Below are positions 15,423 through 22,114 of a stretch of DNA of 22,468 nt, one piece after another. This stretch comes from DASUPK01 sp036505735. Lineage in GTDB: Bacteria > Actinomycetota > Thermoleophilia > Solirubrobacterales > 70-9. The DNA lies in the NCBI GenBank assembly GCA_036505735.1, contig DASXSZ010000110.1, forward strand, positions 1-22,468. The letters run 5' to 3'. The position numbers and the translations under genes are program-made. Positions within the stretch are counted from its first letter, which is position 1. Each line of letters opens with the position of its first letter. The notes beneath the pieces were generated by a model. That model was given only the letters and a program-made list of their open reading frames with translations. It was not told where the DNA came from and ran no database searches.

Positions 15423-16382
15423 CTAGGCGATCAGCTCGAGCGAGACGTCCCATAGACGCTTGGCGTTGCCGGGATCGAGGGCATAGGGGGCGACACCGCT
15501 GACGCCGGGGTCCTCGCGCCGCTGGACAACTCGCGCCTCGTTGCAGTCCTCGAAGTAGCGCCCACCGACACCATCGAGCAGCGGAGAGGTGGCGAGCAGG
15601 ACCGAGGTGGCCGCACCCTGCTCGGGCGTCTTCAGGACCGCCCCCGCCTTCCTGAATCGCTCCATCGCCCGCTCCATGTACTCGAAGCCGCCGATGTGGC
15701 GCTGCAGGTTGGTTGCAATGCCGCCCGGCATCAGGGCGTTGGCCGTGATGCCATCCTCGGCCCAGCGCCGGGTCGCCTCGACCGCGAAGAGGACGTTCGC
15801 CGTCTTCGACTGCCCGTACGCACCGAAGGGGTCGTAATCGCGGAAGGCGTAGTCGAGGTCGTCGAAGACCACCGGGGAACGCAGGTGGCCGCTGGAGCTG
15901 ACCGAGACGATGCGGGCCCCTCCCGCCTCGGCCAGGGCGTCGTGCAGGCCGAGCGCGAGTGCGAAGTGGCCGAGATGGTTGGTCGCGAACTGCATCTCGC
16001 GGCCGCGGTCGGTCAGGGTCAGCTCCTGGATCGCCATCACCCCGGCGTTGTTGACGAGGATGTCGAGCGGTTCCTGCCAATCCGCCGCGAGGGCCTCGAT
16101 GCTGGCGTAATCGGTCAGCTCGAGGGGGGTGGCCGTCACCCCCTCGTTGCCGGTGCTGGAGCGAATCTCCGACGCGACCTTCTCGCCGTCGGCGATCTTG
16201 CGAACCGCGAGGGTGACCGCGGCTCCGGCTCCGGCGAGCGCCCGAGCGGTCTCGACCCCGATGCCTGAGGCGGCGCCGGTGACGATCGCCTGCTTGCCGG
16301 TGAGGTCAACCCCTTCGACCACCTCGGCGGCGGTCGAGTCGCGGCCGAAGGGGGTTGTGATCAGTGTGGCGGCCTCGGCCAT
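15423..16382 (-). CDS. Short-chain dehydrogenase/reductase (retinol-dehydrogenase/WWOX-like)
   Basis: 319 residues, Rossmann-fold NAD(P)-dependent oxidoreductase. Cofactor motif TGAASGIG (35-42), NNAG (111-114), catalytic Ser in SVSSSGH (about 160-165), and Tyr189/Lys193 in YGQSK. The long substrate-side C-terminus and the ATNHLGHFAL block (133-142) match the retinol dehydrogenase/WW-oxidoreductase branch. The substrate is unknown; carbonyl or alcohol detoxification is likely given its partner. It begins 2 bases after the aldo/keto reductase stop and is the last gene of the MerR-AKR-SDR operon. Confidence 0.9.
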   Translation of the reverse strand: MAEAATLITTPFGRDSTAAEVVEGVDLTGKQAIVTGAASGIGVETARALAGAGAAVTLAVRKIADGEKVASEIRSSTGNEGVTATPLELTDYASIEALAADWQEPLDILVNNAGVMAIQELTLTDRGREMQFATNHLGHFALALGLHDALAEAGGARIVSVSSSGHLRSPVVFDDLDYAFRDYDPFGAYGQSKTANVLFAVEATRRWAEDGITANALMPGGIATNLQRHIGGFEYMERAMERFRKAGAVLKTPEQGAATSVLLATSPLLDGVGGRYFEDCNEARVVQRREDPGVSGVAPYALDPGNAKRLWDVSLELIA

Positions 16383-16384
16383 GC

Positions 16385-17374
16385 CTAGAGGTTGACCGCC
16401 GCCATGCCCTCCGGCGCGTAGCGGTCGCCGGCGACCTCGGGCAGCTCCTCGTCGATTCGGGCCAGATCCTCGTCTGTGAGCTCGACGTCCGCCGCCGCGG
16501 CGTTCTCCTCGAGGTACTTGCGCCGCTTCGTGCCGGGGATCGGGACGACGTCCTCACCCCCGGCGAGCACCCAGGCCAGCGCCAGCTGGGCGGAGGTGAT
16601 CCCCTTCTCCTGCGCGATCTCTTCGACCTTGGCGACGATCCGCTGGTTGCTCTCCCAGTTCTCGCCCTGGAAGCGCGGGTTGTTGCGGCGGAAGTCCCCC
16701 TCGGCGATCTCGTCGGGTGAGGAGAAGCGATGTGCGAGGAATCCGCGGCCGAGCGGCGAGTAGGGCACGAAGCCGATGCCGAGCTCCCGGCAGGTCGGCA
16801 GGATCTCGGCCTCCACGTCGCGGGTCCAGAGCGAGTACTCGGTCTGCAGCGCGGTGATCGGGTGGACGGCGTGCGCGCGGCGGATCGTCTCCGGCGCGGC
16901 CTCACTGAGCCCGAGGTGGAGCACCTTGCCCTCCTTGACCAGCTCGGCCATCGCCCCGACGGTCTCCTCGATCTCGACCTTCGGGTCGACCCGGTGCTGG
17001 TAGTAGAGGTCGACGTGATCGGTACCGAGCCGCCTGAGGGAGCCCTCGATGGAGCTCTTAACGTGTTCTGCTGACCCGTCCTGCGGGCCGACGCTCGACA
17101 TGTCGCCCGGCGTCGCGGCGTCCATCCGTCGCGAGAACTTCGTGGCGATCACGTACTGGTCGCGCTTGCCTTTGATCGCCCGGCCGACGAGCTCCTCGTT
17201 GGTGAGCGGGCCGTAGAGCTGTGCCGTATCCAGGAAGTTGATGCCGAGCTCGAGCGCCCGCTGGATGGTCGCGATCGCCTCGTCCTCGTCGGCGCCGCCG
17301 TAGAAGGCGGACATGCCCATGCAGCCGAGGCCGAGGGCGGAGACCTTCAGTTCAGCGAGTTTGCGCTTCTTCAT
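16385..17374 (-). CDS. Aldo/keto reductase
   Basis: 329 residues from ATG 17374 (MKKRKLAELKVSALGLGCMGMS). An NADPH-dependent (beta/alpha)8 oxidoreductase of the YajO/AKR13-like type. The catalytic tetrad is Asp49 and Tyr54 (FLDTAQLYG), Lys79 (IATKFS) and His127 (YYQHRVD). The C-terminal VPIPGTKRRKYLEEN is the cofactor phosphate-binding loop. A TTG 9 bases upstream (17383) is in frame, but the ATG has the AAAGG at suitable distance and fits the family start. The gene overlaps the end of merR by 23 bases, so it is expressed from the MerR promoter. It probably reduces toxic aldehydes or quinones. Confidence 0.92.
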   Translation of the reverse strand: MKKRKLAELKVSALGLGCMGMSAFYGGADEDEAIATIQRALELGINFLDTAQLYGPLTNEELVGRAIKGKRDQYVIATKFSRRMDAATPGDMSSVGPQDGSAEHVKSSIEGSLRRLGTDHVDLYYQHRVDPKVEIEETVGAMAELVKEGKVLHLGLSEAAPETIRRAHAVHPITALQTEYSLWTRDVEAEILPTCRELGIGFVPYSPLGRGFLAHRFSSPDEIAEGDFRRNNPRFQGENWESNQRIVAKVEEIAQEKGITSAQLALAWVLAGGEDVVPIPGTKRRKYLEENAAAADVELTDEDLARIDEELPEVAGDRYAPEGMAAVNL

Positions 17375-17741
17375 GCTTACCAAGCCTTTCGCGGTAGAGA
17401 TTGATCTTCCAATCGATCAGCTCGAGGTGGCCCGCGGTCTGCTCAAGCTGGGCCAGGACGGACTTCCGATGGGCCTCGAGGAGCGCCAGGCGCGCCTCGT
17501 TGGTGTCGTCTCCCCCCTTCAGCAACTCGGCGTAACGCCGGACCTGCCGGATCGGCATCCCGGTGGCGCGCAGCTTGGTCAGGAACTTGATCCGCTCCAG
17601 ATCCTCCTCGGCGTAGCGGCGGTGGCCGCTGCCGTTTCGGCTGACCGGCTCGAGCAGCCCGGCCCGCTCCCAGTAGCGGAGGGTGTGCGCGCTCAGACCG
17701 GATCGCTCGGCGACCTCTGAGATGCTCAGGGCGGTAGGCAC
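17352..17741 (-). CDS. MerR-family transcriptional regulator (cysteine-free)
   Basis: 129 residues. The N-terminal MerR winged helix is SISEVAERSGLSAHTLRYWERAGLLEPVSRN with GHRRYAEEDLERI and TGMPIRQVRRYAEL. A C-terminal coiled-coil dimerisation helix covers about 80-125, ending HLELIDWKINLYRERLG. The protein has no cysteine at all, so metal or thiol sensing as in MerR/SoxR-type sensors is excluded; a small organic ligand is more likely. The start is GTG 17741, which coincides with the predicted transcription start (leaderless). It controls its own promoter and the co-transcribed aldo/keto reductase and SDR genes. Confidence 0.92.
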   Translation of the reverse strand: MPTALSISEVAERSGLSAHTLRYWERAGLLEPVSRNGSGHRRYAEEDLERIKFLTKLRATGMPIRQVRRYAELLKGGDDTNEARLALLEAHRKSVLAQLEQTAGHLELIDWKINLYRERLGKHEEAQTR

Positions 17742-17778
17742 ACACCCAAGATAGGAGTTAGAGCGCGCTCTAAGTCAA
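17741..17778 (-). promoter_or_regulatory. MerR-type promoter with 19-bp spacer and palindromic operator
   Basis: On the minus strand: -35 TTGACT (17778-17773), a 19-base spacer (17772-17754) and -10 TATCTT (17753-17748), then 6 bases to the GTG start of merR at 17741. The perfect palindrome TTAGAGCGCGCTCTAA (17758-17773) fills the spacer. An over-long 19-bp spacer with a dyad between the boxes is the hallmark of MerR-activated promoters, where the bound regulator untwists DNA to realign the boxes. The site therefore identifies both target and mechanism for the adjacent merR gene. Confidence 0.85.
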
Positions 17779-17790
17779 GGGTGATGCCTG

Positions 17791-18597
17791 TTACATGGAC
17801 ATCGAGTCCATAGGAATGGCGGTCGTGTTCATCGGAATCGTCAGGCCCGGGACCTGGTCCGGGAAGAACATGACCGCGACCCCCAGAACGACCAGCAGAG
17901 CGGCGCTGCCGCCGCGGGGAATCACCTGCCAGGGCAGCAGCTTCTCGACGGCGATCAGCGCCGCGATCAGGAGCATCCAGCCGATGCTCATCACTCCGAG
18001 CGCGAAGAGGGCGGCCATCAGGGCCCCGGAGCAGCCGACGCAGAAGCGACCCTGCTCGATCCCCATCGCCAGGGCGCCGAGCGCGCCCGGCCGCTGTCTG
18101 AGCAGCCGCGAATCGCGGCAGTGCCGCAGGCATCTCGCCTTCAGCGGGGTGAGCTCGTAGAGCGCCGCTCCTACGATCACGCCGCCGGCGATGTACTGGC
18201 CGGCCCGGTCCCAGGCGAGGAACTCGAGGTCGAGGGACCGCACGCCTTCGATCAGCGCATAGGCGAGCAGACCGGCGGCGAGCCACACGAGGAGGTAGCC
18301 GATTGCGAAGAGCGCCGTGCCCGAGACCGATCGCGCCCCGCCCCCGGCGCCGCGCGAGTACGCGACAGCCATCGGCGAGAGCGATGGGAGCATCATCGCG
18401 GCCATCATCGTCGCCCAGATCCCGGCGAACCAGCCGAGCCCGCCCAGATCGGTCCCCGGCCCCATGTCCATCCCCTGCATCCGGTCCACCGTCACGACCC
18501 AGGCGATGCCCGCAAAGGCAACCAGCGGTAGTACCGGCCCCAACTCGCTCGTCGTCGAGATCCCGATCGGCCCCTTGTCGCTCGTCGCCGCCCTCAT
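17791..18597 (-). CDS. DUF2182 integral membrane protein, Met- and Cys-rich, possible metal binding
   Basis: 268 residues with about six or seven hydrophobic segments. The DUF2182 core IWATMMAAMMLPSLSPMAVAY (about 60-80) and LTPLKARCLRHCR (149-161) are clear. Potential metal ligands are Cys156-x3-Cys160 with His159, Cys186-x2-Cys189 in GRFCVGCS, a loop MQGMDMG (40-46) and a methionine-rich C-terminus with IPMDSMSM (Met263, Met266, Met268). The family is annotated as a predicted metal-binding membrane protein; clustered Met and CxxC suggest a soft metal such as Cu(I), which is inference. The ATG overlaps the stop of the DUF899 gene (ATGA), so the two are coupled. The longer upstream open frame is a DUF899 shadow. 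Confidence 0.85.
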   Translation of the reverse strand: MRAATSDKGPIGISTTSELGPVLPLVAFAGIAWVVTVDRMQGMDMGPGTDLGGLGWFAGIWATMMAAMMLPSLSPMAVAYSRGAGGGARSVSGTALFAIGYLLVWLAAGLLAYALIEGVRSLDLEFLAWDRAGQYIAGGVIVGAALYELTPLKARCLRHCRDSRLLRQRPGALGALAMGIEQGRFCVGCSGALMAALFALGVMSIGWMLLIAALIAVEKLLPWQVIPRGGSAALLVVLGVAVMFFPDQVPGLTIPMNTTAIPMDSMSM

Positions 18598-19325
18598 GAG
18601 TAGCTCAGCTGCTCGTCGAAGTCCGGGCGCCCCTCCGGGGTGAGGTCGAAGAGATTCCAGACCGGCTCGAGGGTGCCGACGTGCCGAGGGTCCTGTCCCG
18701 GGTCCCAGGGCGCGTAAAAGAGCTCGGAGCCCCAGAAGTGGCGGATCGTCTCCCCGTCGCGATGGAAGACGTTGAGCATCGGCCGCTGGGCGCCCTCGGG
18801 CGTCTCTGCGAGGTAGTCGGGGTTGTAGGTGTTGCCCGCCGAGGACAGCAGCCGGAGCCGGCGCCAACCCCGCTCCCTGGCGAAGGTGAGAATCCTCGGC
18901 AGCGGGGACTTCGCGACCACCGCGAGGTTCATGACCTGGGTTGCGTGCTCCATCGCCCCGTCCAGCTGGTCGAGCAGTGCCACGCAGGAGGGGCACGGCG
19001 TCTTGGCGAGCGGAAGCTTGGCCGTCTCACTCTCCCGCACGGGCCCGGGACGGTCGTCCTCGGGATCGCGAGGGAACATGAAGCTGTAGATCGCCAGGGA
19101 GTCATTGCCCTCGTCGAAGAGCTCGGAGAGGCGGACGTCCGCGAGCTCGCCATCCGGGCCCTCGCCCTGGAAGACGTAGTCCTCCGGGACCTCACCGCCC
19201 GGTGGCAGCTCGCGCCGCTCCGCCGCGACTGCCTCCATCTGGCGACGCAGCTCGATCTCCCTCTCGAGCAGGCGGTCGCGCGCCGCCCGGTACTCGTCGC
19301 TCTCGCCTGGAAAATGGACACCCAT
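18594..19325 (-). CDS. DUF899 family thioredoxin-fold protein (copy A)
   Basis: 243 residues from ATG 19325 (MGVHFPGESDEYRAARDRLLEREIELRR), preceded by GGGGGGA on the minus strand. An N-terminal charged helix, then the domain with AIYSFMFPRD and a CxxC (Cys111-Pro-Ser-Cys114) in the position of a thioredoxin active site, ending NVFHRDGETIRHFWGSEL. It is the most diverged of the three DUF899 proteins here. The family is thioredoxin-like and of unestablished function; a dithiol-disulfide oxidoreductase role is inferred. It follows the ArsR-SRPBCC gene by 22 bases and overlaps the DUF2182 gene, giving a three-gene operon. Confidence 0.87.
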   Translation of the reverse strand: MGVHFPGESDEYRAARDRLLEREIELRRQMEAVAAERRELPPGGEVPEDYVFQGEGPDGELADVRLSELFDEGNDSLAIYSFMFPRDPEDDRPGPVRESETAKLPLAKTPCPSCVALLDQLDGAMEHATQVMNLAVVAKSPLPRILTFARERGWRRLRLLSSAGNTYNPDYLAETPEGAQRPMLNVFHRDGETIRHFWGSELFYAPWDPGQDPRHVGTLEPVWNLFDLTPEGRPDFDEQLSYS

Positions 19326-19347
19326 ATCGTCCCCCCTGTTCGTCGTT

Positions 19348-20106
19348 TCAGCCGGCCAGCGCCCGCTCGAGCTCGTCGAAGCAGCCATCCCAGCCGTAGT
19401 GCTGTGCGTCGCGACGCTCGTCCGTCGAGATGCCGCTGTTGACCATCACCACCGTGGTCGAGCCCTCCGACTCCGAGAACCACAACTCGATCATCTGCTG
19501 CTGGTTCGACGGATCGTCATCGAAGGTCCAGGTCATCGCGAGCCGGTGAGGCCGCTCGATCAGCGTGTATTCGCCGCTGGCTTCGACCTCATCGCCGTCC
19601 GGCTTTCGCATCACGACCCGCACCTTGCCGCCCACCCGGAGATCCACCTCGGCCTCGGGCGTCTCCCAGTCGGGCGCGACATGAAACCAGCGGCGCATCA
19701 CCTCCGGGCTGGTCCAGGCGTCGAACACGGCCTCGGCGGGCGCGTCGAAGGTCCGCTCGATCCGCACCACGTAGCCCGGGGGCTCGATCATCATCCGGTC
19801 CGCTTGCTCCTCCAGGTATTCGCCGACCACGTCGAAGAGGGCCTCCCAGCGCATGCGCTGGCTCTCGATCCACTCCGACGCCTCGGCGAGCGTATCCGGA
19901 CGCAGCGCGAGGCGGTGGCTCCGTCCGTCGATCACCCGCGTCACGACGCCCGCCTCCTCGAGGGTCTTCAGGTGTCTGGAAATGGTCGGCTTGGAGACGC
20001 CGAAGTCGCGGGTCACCTCCCCAACCGTCGCGGTGCCGCCGCTGAGGCGTTCGACGATGTCGCGCCGGATCGGATGTGCGAGGGCCTTGAACGCATCGTT
20101 AGCCAT
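19348..20106 (-). CDS. ArsR-family HTH fused to an SRPBCC/AHSA1 domain
   Basis: 252 residues. Residues 1-100 are an ArsR-type winged helix: MANDAFKALAHPIRRDIVERL, recognition helix VSKPTISRHLKTLEEAGVV (37-55) and wing VIDGRSHRLAL. Residues 112-252 form an AHSA1-like START/SRPBCC domain (VVRIERTFDAPAEAVFDAWTS...RRWF...DGCFDELERAL), a hydrophobic-ligand fold. ArsR and AHSA1 proteins are commonly neighbours; here they are one chain, so the SRPBCC cavity probably binds the inducer directly. The ArsR part has no Cys and thus no thiolate metal site. The ATG at 20106 is probably leaderless and lies inside an inverted repeat, suggesting autorepression. Likely regulator of both divergent operons. Confidence 0.9.
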   Translation of the reverse strand: MANDAFKALAHPIRRDIVERLSGGTATVGEVTRDFGVSKPTISRHLKTLEEAGVVTRVIDGRSHRLALRPDTLAEASEWIESQRMRWEALFDVVGEYLEEQADRMMIEPPGYVVRIERTFDAPAEAVFDAWTSPEVMRRWFHVAPDWETPEAEVDLRVGGKVRVVMRKPDGDEVEASGEYTLIERPHRLAMTWTFDDDPSNQQQMIELWFSESEGSTTVVMVNSGISTDERRDAQHYGWDGCFDELERALAG

Positions 20107-20123
20107 TCTGCTAACTATATAGT
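20098..20123. promoter_or_regulatory. Divergent promoter and candidate ArsR operator
   Basis: GTTAGC-N6-GCTAAC (20098-20115) is a perfect inverted repeat straddling the ATG of the ArsR-SRPBCC gene, and it abuts the palindrome ACTATATAGT (20114-20123). That palindrome supplies a TATAGT -10 box on each strand. On the minus strand (20119-20114) it lies 7 bases before ATG 20106, implying a leaderless mRNA; on the plus strand (20118-20123) it precedes the DUF899 copy B leader. A dimer bound here would block both promoters. -35 elements are weak. Operator identity is inferred. Confidence 0.6.
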
Positions 20124-20162
20124 CTGATCAACCCGTAACCACCCACACAGGAGGGAAAGGCA

Positions 20163-20891
20163 ATGCCCGAGCACAAGGTCGGCACACAGGAGGAATTCGA
20201 CGCCGCCCGCGAGGAGCTGCTCGCGGAGGAGAAGGAGCTCACCCACCGAGGTGATGAGCTCACCAAGAAGCGCCAGGAGCTTCCCTGGGTGGAGGTTGAG
20301 AAGGACTACAGCTTCGAGACGGTGGACGGGAACAAGTCGCTCGCGGATCTCTTCGACGGCCGGTCGCAGCTCCTCATCTACCACTTCATGTTCGGCCCCG
20401 ACTGGACCGCCGGCTGCCCGGTCTGCTCCTCGATCGCGGACAGCATTGCTCCCCAGGTCCCGCACCTGAACGCCCGCGACGTGACGGCGATGTTCTCCTC
20501 ACGCGGTCCGATCGACAAGCTGGAGGGCTACCGGAAGCGCATGGGCTGGGACATCGGCTGGGTCTCGGCCGAGACCGACTTCCACCGCGACATCGGCTTC
20601 TTCTACACCGAGGAAGAGCTGAAGCCGTTCCTCGAGAGCGGCAAGATCCCTCCCACCGTCACGCAGAACGCGGAGATGTGCGGCACGGACGCGGCGGGCT
20701 ACGTCGCGGAGGGGCCGGGCCTGAGCGTCTACGCGCTCGACGACGGGACGGTCTACCGGACCTACATCACCACGGCGCGCGGCCTGGAGGGCCCGGCGAT
20801 GGCCTACTACCAGCTGCTCGACCGGACGCCGAAGGGACGCAACGAGCCGCCCGACGAGCCGCTCTGGCTGCGCCGCCACGACGAGTACTAG
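20163..20891 (+). CDS. DUF899 family thioredoxin-fold protein (copy B)
   Basis: 242 residues, ATG 20163 with AGGAGGG (20149-20155) 7 bases before it. The Lys/Glu-rich helix GTQEEFDAAREELLAEEKELTHRGDEL comes first, then LPWVEVEKDYSFET and LADLFDGRSQLLIYHFMFG. The active-site-like CxxC is Cys85-Pro-Val-Cys88, and the C-terminus ends WLRRHDEY. This is the standard DUF899 layout; a thiol-disulfide reductase role is inferred from the thioredoxin-like fold and CxxC. First gene of the plus-strand half of the divergent ArsR-SRPBCC locus; copy C follows after 9 bases. Confidence 0.9.
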   Translation: MPEHKVGTQEEFDAAREELLAEEKELTHRGDELTKKRQELPWVEVEKDYSFETVDGNKSLADLFDGRSQLLIYHFMFGPDWTAGCPVCSSIADSIAPQVPHLNARDVTAMFSSRGPIDKLEGYRKRMGWDIGWVSAETDFHRDIGFFYTEEELKPFLESGKIPPTVTQNAEMCGTDAAGYVAEGPGLSVYALDDGTVYRTYITTARGLEGPAMAYYQLLDRTPKGRNEPPDEPLWLRRHDEY

Positions 20892-20900
20892 GAGGAAGTC

Positions 20901-21611
20901 ATGACGAACCACGCGGTCGGCACGCAGGAGGAATGGCTCACAGCGCGCAAGGAGCTGCTCGTGGCCGAGAAGGAGCACATGCGCCAGGGCGATGAGCTCG
21001 CCCGGCGCCGGCGGGAGCTGCCCTGGGTGCCCGTCGAGAAGGAGTACAGCTTCGAGACGGCCGCGGGGACCGAGTCGCTCGCCGAGCTCTTCGACGGGCG
21101 CTCGCAGCTGCTCGTCCACCACTTCATGTTCGGCTTCGGTTACCGGGTGGACGAACAGAATCCGGGCTGCACCGGCTGCTCCTTCGTCGCGGACCACTTC
21201 GACGGCGTCCTCCCCCACCTGAACGGCCACGACGTCACGCTGGTGGCCGAGTCCATCGCGCCGCTCGATGACCTCAATGCCTACAAGGAGCGGATGGGCT
21301 GGAGGTTCCCCTGGGTCTCATCCCTCGGCGGCGATTTCAAGTACGACTTCGGCGCCGCCTTCACCGAGGAGCAGCAGCGCAACGGCGCCGATTACAACTT
21401 CAGGCATGTCGACAATCCTCCGCCGCAGCGCGAGGGGATGAGCGCCTTCGCCATTGAAGATGGGGTCGTCCACCACACCTACTCGACCTACGACCGCGGC
21501 GTCGACGCCCTGATGGGCACCTTCCAGTACCTCGACCGGTCGCCATTGGGACGCGACCCCGACGGCCCCGGGACGGGCGGGTCCTGGTGGAAGCGCCACG
21601 ACGAGTACTGA
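20901..21611 (+). CDS. DUF899 family thioredoxin-fold protein (copy C)
   Basis: 236 residues, ATG 20901 with TAGGAGGAAG just before it (part of it is the stop of copy B). It is clearly a tandem paralogue of copy B: both share GTQEE at the start, (R/Q)GDEL, the RELPWV/QELPWV block, YSFET, the LFDGRSQLL block, MFGF/MFGP and the terminal RHDEY. The CxxC is Cys90-Thr-Gly-Cys93, without the Pro of copy B, which should alter the redox potential. The DNA of the two 3' ends shares a 16-base block (CGCCACGACGAGTACT). Function is unestablished. Confidence 0.9.
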   Translation: MTNHAVGTQEEWLTARKELLVAEKEHMRQGDELARRRRELPWVPVEKEYSFETAAGTESLAELFDGRSQLLVHHFMFGFGYRVDEQNPGCTGCSFVADHFDGVLPHLNGHDVTLVAESIAPLDDLNAYKERMGWRFPWVSSLGGDFKYDFGAAFTEEQQRNGADYNFRHVDNPPPQREGMSAFAIEDGVVHHTYSTYDRGVDALMGTFQYLDRSPLGRDPDGPGTGGSWWKRHDEY

Positions 21612-21676
21612 ATCCTCAAAGCCGAGAGAACCGCCTCGCTACGTTGAAAGCGGGGAGACGGACAAGGAGGCGGAAG

Positions 21677-22114
21677 ATGGCGACTCGCAACGGCAGCGCA
21701 GAATGGAACGGGACCCTCAAGGACGGCTCCGGCACGGTCACCGTCGGCGATGGGGTCTGGAGCGGCAACTACTCGTTCGCATCGCGGTTCGAGGAGGGCG
21801 AAGGCACCAACCCGGAGGAGCTGATCGCGGCGGCCCACGCAGGCTGCTTCACGATGGCGCTCAGCGCCCAGCTCGACGCGGCCGGTCACGCGCCGAACTC
21901 GGTCAAGACCACGGCGCGCGTCCAGATCCGCAACGTCGATGGACTCCCCACCATCAACGAGATCAAGCTCGAGACCGAGGGCGACGTGCCAGGCATCGAC
22001 CAGGCCACCTTCGAGGAGAAGGCTGAGAAGGCGCGAAGCGGCTGCGCGGTCTCGCGGGCGCTGGCCGGCGTGAAGACGATCGAGCTCGGCGCCAAGCTGG
22101 CGACGCCGGCCTAG
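21677..22114 (+). CDS. OsmC family peroxiredoxin
   Basis: 145 residues from ATG 21677, preceded by AAGGAGG (21664-21670). An OsmC-type thiol peroxidase that reduces organic and peroxide substrates. The catalytic pair is Cys57 (peroxidatic, AAHAGCFTMAL) and Cys123 (resolving, SGCAVSRALAG), with Glu47/Glu48 in TNPEELIAAAH. The open frame extends upstream to 21587, but that segment reads out of the copy C gene and lacks family sequence. It begins 65 bases after DUF899 copy C with its own ribosome site and may be on the same transcript. Its stop shares a CTAG with the convergent pgl stop. Confidence 0.92.
   Translation: MATRNGSAEWNGTLKDGSGTVTVGDGVWSGNYSFASRFEEGEGTNPEELIAAAHAGCFTMALSAQLDAAGHAPNSVKTTARVQIRNVDGLPTINEIKLETEGDVPGIDQATFEEKAEKARSGCAVSRALAGVKTIELGAKLATPA

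Noticed and set aside
20874..21609. Repeated 16-base block at the ends of DUF899 copies B and C as a mobile-element repeat
   Set aside because: It encodes the conserved RHDEY C-terminus in both paralogues, so it is explained by gene duplication.
22111..22114. Shared CTAG at the convergent osmC-like and pgl stops as a special site
   Set aside because: CTAG is self-complementary and gives TAG on both strands; this is a simple result of tight convergent packing.
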